NCBI GenBank assembly: GCA_037447605.1
Contig: CM074806.1
Location: forward strand, 3,611,130 to 3,675,129
Direction: 5' to 3'
DNA length: 64,000 nucleotides
Source: Zygnema circumcarinatum
Taxonomy: Eukaryota; Streptophyta; Zygnematophyceae; Zygnematales; Zygnemataceae
Shown here piece by piece: positions 13,362 through 25,200 of this stretch. Below the pieces are notes generated by a model. That model ran no database searches. It saw only the letters and a program-made list of their open reading frames with translations, and had not been told where the DNA came from. Each line of letters begins with the position of its first letter. Positions within the stretch are counted from its first letter, which is position 1. The position numbers and the translations under genes are program-made.

Positions 13362-14289
13362 GGCGACTCTCTCCCCCTCCTCTCCTCTCCCCTTCCTCTC
13401 CTCTCCCCTCGTCTCCCTCGACCCTTCTCCTCCCCTCTCCTCTCCTCTCCTCTCCGCCGAGAGGAGGTGGGAGAGGAGGTGCCGCCCTGTCTGCAGGCGC
13501 AGGACTCGAACCCGGACCACAGCGAGAATTTCTCTACCGGAGCAAGCATTTGGGATCTGGCGAGTCCACTAGGATCAATACTCCAAATCTGTCAGCCAAT
13601 CAAGGCGTTGACCGCGTTCAGGCTCGCAAGTGGATCTGTCGGAAGTTGAACTTGAGTCAATCGAAGGAGTTGATTCAATCCGTGCAACAGAGCACGGAAC
13701 TGTGACGACGCGAACTGTAACTGGTACATAGAACATGTTGACCCAGGAAAGTGACCTCTGGAGACTAGGTCAAGATGGGATTTGAGGGCAACGAAGGGTA
13801 GAAGAAGTAGAAGAAGGAGAAGGAGAAGAAGAAACAATGTCAAATGGGCTTCTGACATTCGGCCTTGGTCTCGTCCCTCGTATTCGCACGCCTCCTCTCC
13901 AAACATGGTGACATTCCAATGAAGCATCTTTTCCCTTATGGCTTTGATGTGTCCCAATGCCCACACCTCACGTTTGTAACGAACAGTGGACCACACCTCT
14001 TCAAGGGCATATCAGGCCCATCCTTCCATCCATCATCACGAAGCCCTTCAAAATCCTGGCAAGAAGGGACCGACGAATAATGAACTAATTCACAGCGCTA
14101 TACAACTCTGCCAAACCAAAAGCGGCAGGTGTTCACAAGGGCCGCGAGCATTCTACGACACCTTCTAACGGAACTACAGAAAGAATTTTAAATAGAGTAC
14201 CTGCACCTGCTACTGCTGCCCTGCCTTCTCTTGCCCAACATGAGCCTGCCGTCTTGAACGTACTGCAAGCCTGCAAACTCTATCAACAA
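13362..14289. other. Intergenic with pyrimidine-rich leader of SCD2-like gene
   Basis: The first 110 bp (13368-13470) are almost pure C/T on the + strand, that is, purine-rich in the SCD2-like transcript, and probably form its 5' UTR. A polypurine run sits near 13795-13835. The rest up to the DEG2 stop shows no exon. A short tRNA B-box-like match at 13502-13512 is discussed under rejected items. Confidence 0.5.
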
Positions 14290-17200
14290 TCAGTCCTGCG
14301 CTTTGGACTCGGCCATCTCTGTAGCAGCGCTGGCTGCCCCGTTTGTGACCTCTGCCGCTGCTTCTGCGAGCAGGCCCTGCAGGTCCTCCGACCTGTCGTT
14401 TGGTATGCAGTGGTCTCTCAGCACATCGGCTGTCGCAGCTCTTGCAGCATTTGCATCAATCACGACAATCTCCAAATGTTCCAAGTCAAAGCGAATGTAC
14501 GGGGCTGAGCAGGCTGCACACATAAACACGCTTAAACAAACAATGATTAGTCTGAAGTTGCATCTCGTAAATGCAAATCATGTGCTGTGTCGTTTTTCTT
14601 GTACCGACGAGAGATACAGCTCTTCCTTTGCTCGTACCAACCAAAAGCTTACAGGATGCCATGCGAGATGCGCAGGTAAAGGAGCGGGACTCACAGTCCA
14701 CAAGCTGTGCTAGATGCCGCAAGTTTCGAATTGGCGTGCCGTTGACCTTCAAAACCTGCAGGAGCCATCTTCCAGTCAGTTGCACAGACTCAGCGGAAAA
14801 TCGGCAGAGCAGCAAGGAGGCTGAGAAGGCCACTCGCCTGTGTATTGGTCATATCTTCGTACCCGATGTTCACATCGTGCGCAAGCACCTGTACCGGATG
14901 TACCGCAAAGATGGCAACACAATATAAGCGGGGATGAGAGAGGCGAGGAAGCAAGAAGGGGAGAAAGAGACGTCATGCAATAGTCGAGTGAGGCACCTGC
15001 GCCAACACCACCACTTGTTGGTCGCCATATTCTGCTTGCCCATGCAGAAGCTTGTCCAGAATTTTCACCTGCACTCCCTCCTCTCCACGTTACAGCCAAG
15101 TTCAACTGTTCATGCTACATTGCACAGCTGAGAAGACATTCACTCTCCTATGCTTCCCCTTCAAACGAAACGCCATCACATGCATACTGTAGAAGGCTAT
15201 ATAGAAATACCGGAGTATCGTATTCATAGTCAGAGCCATACTCCGACCTGCAGAAACCCCCCACCCAGTTGTCTAAGTTGAACAAGCTCGTGAAAGAAAG
15301 GAATCACACAAAATAGCTGCATTTTTTCTCGGTTGTACAAGCCCATTTGCAGGAGTCAGACGTACTCCAGGAAAGGTTGGACGACAGGTGTGAACACAAG
15401 GCCTGCCACAATGAAGTATGAGGGTAGACGCCCTCCTATATGAACAGGGATCTGACATCGCCAACAAAGCCACAGCTCACAAATTAGCCGTCTGTGTATG
15501 TAAACAAGCTGTAGACAATCATACAAAGCAGAAAGGTTTAGCCACCAAGATCCTGAAGAATGGTTTGGTGGGATTTTCAGCATTTTCAAGCATCGTTTTG
15601 CGAAAAGAACACACCAAGCGAATCGGCGCGTTGAGCTGCACTTCCAGCGGCATGCTCTCCCGGTTTCGGAGAACGAGAAGTTTTGCGCCTTCTCCCGCAA
15701 ACCTGCATGAAGGAGAGCAGCCCGCCATGATGCTTTCCACCGTTATGGCTGCCCAGATGCAGCGCTAAACGCGCGGGCAGGTGGAGGGCAGCTTACTGGT
15801 GACGCACTTCTGGCTGACTAGAAACCCGAATGATATTCTCTCTCCTGCCCGAAAAGGAACAGTGCCATCATTAGCTACTGGGACCCCATCGAACTCCATC
15901 AGCACATCTCCCTGCAATGGCAATAGGAGGGAGTGAGCAACTCAGCAGGTGTATCCTTGCTGGAGTGGGAAAATCGGGTGATCAGCCAACTTGAGGTGGG
16001 ACGACATTAGCAGCTCCTCTCTAGCTACGATCCCAAAAGAATATCAAACTGTGTTGGAGGATATGTTCATTAAAACTACATAAAGTGGTGGGCTGCCCAC
16101 AGATGCACCTCCAAAACGTTAAGACATGGGCATGCTCAGCCAAATGTGAGCTGCCAGCTCGTCTGTCGATAAATGAAGAAAAGTCCTTCATTCTGCAGGT
16201 TCAGTCCCATTCTGCTTTACTTAAGAACTTCCACGATTTCTAGTTGCCTCCTCTTCACATATACCTCGTGGATTCCGGCCATGCAGGTCGGGGAATGCTA
16301 AAGATAGCCTTGAACTGTCTGAAAACTAATACGGATGTGGGTTCTCTGGGCTCTAGGTTGCTTGGTCTCTAGGTTCGGAGGTTCTAGGTGCTGTGATTTA
16401 AGGTTCTTCACAGAGCTATCCGCACCTCCTTAAGCAGATTGTATGCTTGAGACGTGGGCTCCACCCTTCTGATCAGCACACCCTGCAGGCATCCTCCCCA
16501 GCAACTGAGTGCGGGCTCAGCCGCAGAATGCAGCCTGCTGACAATGGAGCTAGCCACACTTTCAGAACTACTGCAAATGGACAGGCAATGCAAGGTGTAG
16601 TACAATTTCAATTCACTTCAACTGCATACATATGCACTCAAATTAGCTTGGCGTCATGAGATGGTTGATATTGAATGCCCTTCGACAGTAATGAATAGAG
16701 GAAGGCTCTCAAGAACATAAAGCAGCACAGCCCACCTTATTGTGTGTAGCCATGCCAAAGCATGCCCTCAGAGCGGGGCTCTCCATGCGCTGCCAGCTGA
16801 TTCCCATTACAGGGAACCCTGCCTCGCCAAACCGAATAAACACGAAGGCAAAAACTCAATAAGCAGTTAACTCAGTGGCTCTCTTATAGGCGGAACTTTA
16901 CAGCATGGCAAACGGCACACGTGCGAGCCGAACCACCCTCACCTGTGTACCGTTCATTGCGACTGTAGTCATTTAGGAAATGATAGATGACGGGAGTTGG
17001 GATGACATAGCCGATGTTCTCTGCATCAGGGGACTTGAGTGACTGTACCACCACCGCATTTGAACACACAATGTGAGGAATTTCCTCAGTAAAGCCATTT
17101 CGCTTCGCAGATGGACGCAGAAGGTAGAGCAGGCTTGCAACGAGGCAGCACCTGGAAAGCGATTCCGACGCATTTGCCATCGTCATTGAATGCTGGACCA

Positions 17201-20200
17201 CCGCTGTTGCCTGTCAGCCCCAACATCCCACAAGTTTGTGCAAGTTGCAAAGGAGCAAATGGCATATGGAGGCGACGAGATGTTCAACCACAGCTTCAGA
17301 AATGGTTCAGCACGACAGGATTATGGAGTTACACAAATTCCAACTTTTCGTTTGTAGGTCGATTAAAATTCATATCTGCGTAGTGAGTCCATGCAAGGCA
17401 ACATGCGGCGACCGACGAACATAAATTCATGAATTCTACTTCAATCTCAAGAGAAAGGAATTCAGAGAAGTGAGGGATGCATTCCATCAGGTATGACCAC
17501 GTCCATGACCAAGCCAGCTTTCTGTCTAGCAAAGTTAAGTGTGTGCCAACTTTGACTATCTGAACAGAACAAGAAAGAGTCCGGACAACGAGTGACAGGC
17601 GAGTCCAGAAGCTCTCCCTAACAGATTTCAAGGGGGGGAATCAAGCTGCACCTGCCTGCATTTATGGCGGCATCGATCTGAAAGTAGAACGAACAAGTAA
17701 AGAAAATTAGAAACATGACAAGCGAAAGCATTGACAGCTACCACTAGCCCAGTCAAAATTAGCATACCACACAAATAAGAAGACGCGTCAAAGGAGACAA
17801 GGCCCTGAAATCCCGAGATAACCGAAAGAGTACAATGGAGGAGAAAACACACCCACCTGCACTGCGAGCAGCTCCGACGAGCCATGCACGTACGAGGTCA
17901 CCTGCGAACCCATCCAACACCTGACTGAGCACCCTTCTTCCCCTTCCCCGAATAGTGGTGTGGCGCTACGCTCAAGAGCAGGGTGGGGTTCCACACACAC
18001 CTCAATCCGGGAAACCACTCCGCGTGTGACGGATATCGTGTCTCCGCCAATGGGATAGCCCACCACCGTCACCGCGTCCTGCTCTATCACCAATCAGGCA
18101 GGCGGACTTAGAGGAGACAGTTGTGCTCCTAGCCAGAGCCGGAACCCTCATGAACTGCATGACTGCAGGACTGCATGAACCTTGCACGACAATCGTATAT
18201 GGACAGAAATGATTGCACTTTTACAACCATAATTCAATATGTTTCAAGTAGACCCCCTTTGTGCAAGCATTTACAGCAACTGGCGTAAGGTCTATTTAGA
18301 GCTAAAGCGGCGGGTTCACCTGCAAACGAGGTAGACTCCCGAACTCGAGGGGTTCAGGTCCCGCCCAAAAGGCTTCATCCTCAACCGTCAGCAACGCAAT
18401 ATCGCATTCGGTGCCGATAGCCAGCACTGTTGCCACAAACTTAGTGTCATCACCTCGCCGCTTCACCTTCACCTGTTACTCTCCAAGTCCCCCTCGCATG
18501 TGAGAGAGTCTCGCTCCCAAGACAAAAGACTTCAAAACGCAAATGCTCATTGTGGAACTTGTTGCAGGTGGTTCCAAGTTACCTGGGAATGGTGCTCCAC
18601 ACAGTGCGCATTGGTGAGGACTTGTCGCCCAGCGATCATAAAGCCACTCCCAGTCGAAGAATATTGTCTCCGCTTCTGCCAAGGCAGCGAAAAGTTGGGT
18701 TCCGTGTGTGTGCAATAAACCTGCAGCCCCTCACCACCAGTTATATGCAGAAAGCACGTGTCGGCCACGCCGCATAGCCATGGTTCCATTAGCCAGACAA
18801 ACAGGGCTAGGCATGAGCGGGTTTTAATAGATCTCCCACCTTTACAACAGCATCCATGAAGGGAGCATCTGGCTCCGGTTCTGCATCGTCACCGTGCATC
18901 TGGCACACAGTACGATTCCCCATCAAACTGCATCCTGTCAAACATCAATGGGATAGATACACTTCTAAACTGATCCTCTCTGGACTTAATACCCCCACGG
19001 GCTATGATGCAATCGCGATGCCTTCGGATTCAGCTTGTTTAACCATTCAAACAGAACTATGTAAAGAAAATGAAGTTCGAGTGATCAGAACGAACCCCAA
19101 ACTGCCAAGCATAGTCGTCCGAAAACCAGCTAGGAGGATGCTCTTTGCTTTCCCCGGCCTTCCCATGACCTGCTTCTCCGCTACGTCCTCCCTTCCGGTC
19201 AGCGTCCCGGGGCTTTTCTCGGCTTCGCCGTCCTCCACTCACAGGTCCATCAGTTCTGTGCAATTTCTCTTCTTTTCCTGATGAGTTTGGCGCAGAACTG
19301 AGATGTGCACCATGACCGACAGAAGGTTTGGTCCTCTTGGAAGCCTGCAGAGACATTATCCATAACATTCTCATCTGAAACTCATTCTTACAAATCTAAA
19401 GTGCTTCAGATACTTCATCGTGTAAGAATACAAAGGAAAGGTTCACATGATCATGACTTTTATACTCTTGAGTCCAGTTGCCTCACACCTTACCTAAAAC
19501 TCATCTTCAGCTCCAACTACAACCAGAATTTGTAAACTTAAGAGTCCTCCTTTCAATTAATGTAAAGCCCCTGCTACCACAAGCCTTAAGGGCAGTGGCT
19601 TTCTTCTCACGCGCAGAGAATGTCGGTTTAGGTTACAAGTCCTACTAACGTCATAATACAAACTCATTCATCACTAGCTGCAAACTGACATCAGGCCCTC
19701 TGAGCAAGCAACATTGGCCGCGATTGTTGACTACAGCTGTTCTAATTCTTGCCTATAGCCCATTTGATGTACTTGCAAGAGCGAGTACATCGAGAATTCC
19801 CATTAACAGGGACTCTGAACCCAAGCTACATGCTGCCTGCTCGCACCTCAATTTGAATTTAAAGCTACAGTCAGAGTAAACCTAGGCATTTTGATAATTG
19901 GCCGTTTGCAGAAAGTTTCAATTGAAAACAATTTAAACAGGGCAGGCTGGGTTTTCTTCCCTCAGACGCTCCCCAAACCCCCCACACTCTTCCCTCTCAC
20001 CTGCTTCAGCAACAGAGAAAAAAGTGAGAATTGATCAGATTCCGCCATTCCAAGCAGAAAAGAGAGATAAAACAGCTTACCATGCAGGAAATTTCCGCAG
20101 GGCTGTGCCAGCTTCTCCTCCCCGACAGAGGGATGCGGAAGAGAGGACTTGGTGCAGGCAGAGGCCGAAGGCGGCAGAGCGCATGAGGAGGAGGGCGCAG

Positions 20201-20224
20201 ATGGCGCAGCAGAGGAGCGGACAT
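14290..20224 (-). CDS. DEG2: DEG2, ATP-independent plastid serine protease
   Basis: Twenty minus-strand exons join in frame to about 633 aa: 20224-20081, 19344-19096, 18899-18840, 18720-18583, 18472-18320, 18078-18001, 17901-17857, 17677-17656, 17210-17152, 17042-16943, 16818-16736, 16482-16426, 15911-15808, 15702-15615, 15451-15366, 15247-15211, 15068-14997, 14888-14838, 14755-14695, 14504-14290. The leader is Arg/Pro/Ser-rich, like a plastid transit peptide. The trypsin-like triad is visible: His ~190 in LTNAHCVEH, Asp ~221 in TECDIALL and Ser ~299 in [11 protein letters not shown] regions follow ([36 protein letters not shown]). [20 protein letters not shown] and [18 protein letters not shown] are close to Arabidopsis DEG2, a stromal-side thylakoid protease. 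Two introns (after 17656 and 14838) appear to use GC donors. I chose ATG 20224 because the in-frame ATG at 20350 would meet the divergent neighbour's ATG. Confidence 0.94.
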
Positions 20225-20351
20225 GGAGGGCGGAGGACAGAAACACGAAGAGGGAGAGTAGCGAGGCTCCGTCTCTGCAGGGACGGAGGCAGTGCTCCGG
20301 ATAGGAGGCGGGCGGGAGAGAACGAGAAAAGAAGCTTTTTTGTTACACACT
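20225..20351. promoter_or_regulatory. Short bidirectional promoter region
   Basis: Only 127 bp separate the chosen DEG2 ATG (-) from the methyltransferase ATG (+). The stretch is G/A-rich. Both promoters and 5' UTRs must overlap it or extend into the neighbouring coding exons. This is inferred from gene positions; no core motif is clear. Confidence 0.5.
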
Positions 20352-21380
20352 ATGCCCTCACCGCCGCCATGGTCGTTGCTGCAAGATCCGGAGGGTGAGA
20401 ACGGCGAGCTACCTTTCGCCTCCTTAAGAGGCGAGGAGGAGCAGGAGGTAGGGAAGGAGGGGAGAAAGGAGAGAGAGGCGAGTGAGGAGAGGAGCGGAGA
20501 GGGAATCTGGGAGGAGGTACAGAGCGCTTATGAGCTGCGCAGGTGAGGCTTTCTGAGAGCTCGTCGACGCTGCTGCAGGGGCAGCATATGAAGCTAATGC
20601 TCGTGTTTTTATCTGATGACTGAAGGTTTGCATCGCTGGGGCTGCAGGGGGGAGGAGGCTCCTGTGTCGGTGCTTGTGCGGCAAATTCCAGGACAGGGGC
20701 TTTCGTTCCAGCTTTGGCCTGCGGCGACAGCCCTCAGCCAGTATTTGGAGAGGAATGAGCTAAGTCTGAAGCTGAGAGGTGCGAGAGTGGTGGAGCTTGG
20801 TGCAGGGACAGGGCTTGCGGGTACGGTAGCTGCCTGCTTGGGTGCGCAAACAGTGCTCACGGACTTGCCGCATGTGCTACCAAATTTGGAGCACACAGTT
20901 GAGCTTAACAGGGTTGCGGTGGAACGTGGAGGGGGTGCTCTCTCGGCGAAGGTTCTGCGCTGGGGTATAGATGAGGATGCGGCCAGTTTTAGTCAGCAGG
21001 TCGATATTATATTGGGAGCAGACATAGTCTACTATGACACACTCTTTCAGCCTCTTTTGCAGACTCTTCAATGCCTGCTCCCTCGTCAGACGAATAGCAC
21101 AAGCACGTTGCATGTAACGGGAATGGCCAGGCAGGGTGAAAATGATAATTTAACTGAAATGCTGGAGGACGTCAATGTCTGTGATACAAGAACTGCACAG
21201 TCGATGCAAGTTGACTCTCCGGTGGTGCTTCTTGCCCATCTTCGCCGCTGGAAAAAGGATAGTAAGTTCTTTAGGGCAGTAGCTCGTGATTTTTCTGTCT
21301 CTCTTGTACATCAGGATGATCCAGAAAACGGTGCTCGGAAAGGAGTCGAGGTCTATCGCCTCATCCGAAGGTCCCGGTGA
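20352..21380 (+). CDS. METTL21-type protein-lysine methyltransferase
   Basis: Two exons (20352-20542, 20648-21380) give about 307 aa; the acceptor at 20647 is the one that restores the methyltransferase frame. After an acidic, low-complexity N-terminus (Glu/Arg-rich, residues ~25-55), the family 16 methyltransferase fold is clear. FQLWPAATALSQYL is the pre-motif, and VVELGAGTGLAGTVAACLG is the Gly-rich SAM-binding motif I. TVLTDLPHVLPNLEHTVELN is motif II, and VDIILGADIVYYD is the post-motif typical of METTL21/VCPKMT relatives. Such enzymes methylate single lysines on chaperones, elongation factors or VCP; the substrate c annot be read from the sequence. Its start lies head-to-head with DEG2 and its 3' end faces phospholipase D. 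Confidence 0.85.
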
Positions 21381-22295
21381 GAGCAGAGTTTTAGCTGTCT
21401 TTGGATCCTCGTCACCCACAATTTGTTGTCCACAGGTTCTCCTGTGCAATTGTTTTATCCATTTAATGTACATTAACCGGACAGGTCATTCCTTGCCCTT
21501 TCAGGCCTTCCCATCAGCTCGCTGTTGCTGCTGATCTTCAGTCTCAGTCCACCAGTCCAAGGCTGTGTGTAGCTCTGGCGTTTCGTAACGCGAAGCGCTG
21601 CTTTTCCCTTTCGTTAAAGCGGCCTTTTCGAAGGTTTTGCCTGTTTCCTTTCTTCACAATTTTCGCTTAACATTGTCGGTTCGTGTTTTATAGTATTACA
21701 TATATTCAAAGTTGAGAAGGTTTTTTTCCTTCTGCAGCTTCCTCTTGCTGGTGACTGAGGTCACCATCTGGCACACTGCAAAGCTTCTAGCAGTTTGTCT
21801 TTTATTTCAGGCCTGCAGTGATCGTTTAGTTGAAGTGTCTATTAGACTTAGTCACATTAAAAATCAAGCACCACTGTACGACGATCAGTTGAAGCACCGG
21901 CAATACCTGCTTTCTGTTCAATTTTTTAATGCTTCCGTGTAAGTCATCACGACACTATTGTAGTTGATCACGTGACTGCCAATTTGTTTGTTGGCCTTTT
22001 GCTGACGCACGTGCACATGGGGACCAATGGAGCATTGCAGCCCAACCAGATGCAGTTGAGAGAAAACAGTATATGAGAGACATCGCTCTTTTCAAGGTCT
22101 GTGCTTCGTCAAGAGTAAAGGAGAGAGCACGATAGTACAAGAGTAAAGTCGAAACTGTTTCGAATAAATAGGAGAAGCACAGCAATACCTAGGTATGTAC
22201 ACCGACTGTCCATACAAGCACCCTGCATCGCTTCCGTGCGTGCTAGACTGATGACTTACATATCTTACATCCTATTGTCATGCATATCGGAGTCA
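21381..22295. other. Intergenic, convergent 3' ends
   Basis: This region lies between the stops of the methyltransferase (+) and phospholipase D (-) and should hold both 3' UTRs. I see no coding exon or repeat. Confidence 0.5.
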
Positions 22296-25200
22296 TCAGA
22301 TTGTCAGGTCGTTGGGAAGGTCCTGCTGAATCGTCCCCATCACATCATTGCCTCCCACGCCGGAAAAGCCCTCGAGAGGAGTAATGGAGCCATCTTTGTC
22401 CACCGCGATGGGGTACGGCAGCAGGGTAGGGAGGTCTGTGGCGTTCTCATCCGCATACCCCTTTAAGGAGGCCTCTGCAAGACCGTTCATTTTGCGCATG
22501 CACTCGAGGGTGGCAGGGTTTGAGAAAGCAGGGTCCAGTCGTCCTTCGAAGTGACCCAGGTGCTCCGCCCAAAGTGACATGCGATATCCGTACACCTGAA
22601 AGAGCGGTGCGACTTGTCAGCTGTTGTAACTTGTGAGCCTCAAAAAAATCAGGTAACGAGCAGGTTGGAAGAGAAAAAGTTATAGAAGAAATTGACAGGC
22701 ACGATCTCCTCTGAGATTTCAAAGATCAACACCAGAGAGAGACACACACCTCGCCATGGGGATGACGCTTCTTGTGTGCGAATGTATGGGAGGGTTGGAA
22801 TGCTCCCATGGCTATTTCCGTATCACGTTCTCCATCCATCGCTCGTTGGTTGATGTTTGCCGAGCCAATGATCAGATACTCATCGTCCACCACGAGCAGC
22901 TTAGAATGCACATGAATCATTCGCATTCGTGCAGCCGCAGACTGACCACCAAAGGTCACAGCCCACATGCAGAGCAAAGGCGTTGGATGTCATTAGAACA
23001 TGACCTATGTCTGAAATTAGGGGTAGGCCATATCAACACCAAAAAGTCAGTCCCATATTTCTATCCGAGAGACTGTCTTGTCCATGCAAAAATCGATTTG
23101 CAAAGCGTTGTTGTACGCCCCTTTTACAACGATAGTGCGAATGAAACGAGTAACACCTATTGCATTCCCTTGGGACTGTTTCGCCCTTTTCCATTTGTTA
23201 AGAGGAATATGTGAAAGACGATCTTACATCACGACAGGGACAGTTTTCTCACCTCAGGTGTGTCAACTGCAGATGGACCAGCCTCGTCGGGAAGCTTCCT
23301 GTCACGGCTTCCGAGGCAGAAGAAACTGAGGTAATCCCGTGGATGCGCACCTGTGTAGCCCATTTCTTGCAACGCGGCGGCGATCACTCTGTACATCATG
23401 CGAATGGTTTGCGACTGCAAGGCCCTCTCAAACAAATTTTAATTGTTATGCTGGACTTACCTTCTGAAAGCGATGGCGCGCTGAAACTGTAACGTAATAG
23501 AATCTAGCCTAGTTCGTTCCCAAGCTTTTGCCCAGCTGTCTCCATGTTTTTGGATTTGATCGAAGCATTAAATGGCAGGAAGAGGGATTGGCTTGGTTGG
23601 GCTAAGGTGGATAACTGGGGCTCTTTGCCTATACCTGCCAAAAGAGGATTGCCTGAGAGAGGGCAGAGCCCGGGTTGTCCTCCGGCCACATCGGTATGAT
23701 GATATATGCTGCAAATCTTTCCCCCGCTCGGATTTTGCTTGCAATTTTGAGCGCTATTTCCATCGGAATCGGCTGATTGGCTCCTGCTCAGACCACCCAC
23801 ACCACCAATTCATTTCTTCCAATTTCTATAGCCAAGAGATCTTGCTATTCCATCGTTATTCATCCAATACCATACTGCAGGACGGGACCAGCCTTTGGCA
23901 TACCTGTCCTGCCTATCACTTTGAGCTAACATGAGTTCCGTGACGGACCTCCACAGTCTCACTTCGATCAACCTTTCAAAGTCAACGACTTGAATGCCTC
24001 TAAATCCAACTGACCTGCTTCCTTATGGCTGTCCCATGCATAGGACGAGCCAAGGAAGTACTGATTCTCAATGTACAAGAAGCTCTGTGCCCGCCGAATA
24101 GCACGAATATATGCCTCTTGAATGCTGCGTTCCACTGCCACGTCCTTGTCGATCTCCAGATGCTGCATAGAACCATCACGCGAGGGATCAAATCACCAAT
24201 ACCCACTCTTGATATGAGTTGTGAAACGAAAATAATCATGATGTGAAGAGCTTCAGTTCTACGTTGGTGTTTAAAACCAAACGAAAAGTCCCCTATCCGA
24301 AGTCAACCAGAAACTGAATAAGGAATACCTGTAGATGCACATCAAATGGGTTTCTTGGAAAGCCCTTGACCGAACCGGAGTCTATGGAACGGAAGATCTG
24401 CAAGACCAGTGACAAACAATTCGATCACAGGAATTTGTCTGACAGCTACACCGCATTGAATGACATTCAAAGAGAAACCCGGGCCTTTAGAAGCACGTCG
24501 AGAGAGGAGTTATCTGATCTGACTATTTTCAGATTAAGATATGTTAGGGAAGCAAAGAGGCGAAAAAACCAAAGTGGGCGAATAGAGGGAAAGAGAGATT
24601 TGTAGGATNNNNNNNNNNGGTTTGCGACTGCAAGGCCCTCTCAAACAAATTTTAATTGTTATGCTGGACTTACCTTCTGAAAGCGATGGCGCGCTGAAAC
24701 TGTAACGTAATAGAATCTAGCCTAGTTCGTTCCCAAGCTTTTGCCCAGCTGTCTCCATGTTTTTGGATTTGATCGAAGCATTAAATGGCAGGAAGAGGGA
24801 TTGGCTTGGTTGGGCTAAGGTGGATAACTGGGGCTCTTTGCCTATACCTGCCAAAAGAGGATTGCCTGAGAGAGGGCAGAGCCCGGGTTGTCCTCCGGCC
24901 ACATCGGTATGATGATATATGCTGCAAATCTTTCCCCCGCTCGGATTTTGCTTGCAATTTTGAGCGCTATTTCCATCGGAATCGGCTGATTGGCTCCTGC
25001 TCAGACCACCCACACCACCAATTCATTTCTTCCGATTTCTATAGCCAAGAAACCTTGCTATTCCATCGTTATTCATCCAGACCAGCCGTTGGCATACTTG
25101 TCCTGCCTATCACTTTGAGCTAACATGAGTTCCATGACGGACCTCCACAGTCTCACTTCGATCAACCTTTCAACGTCAACGACTTGAATGCCTCTAGATT

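Noticed and set aside
13502-13512. Perfect tRNA B-box (GGTTCGAGTCC on the minus strand) with an A-box-like GGTAGAG nearby, suggesting a tRNA gene
   Set aside because: The spacing between the boxes is about 20 bases, too short for a tRNA, and the arms do not pair. At most it is a tRNA-derived remnant upstream of the SCD2-like gene.
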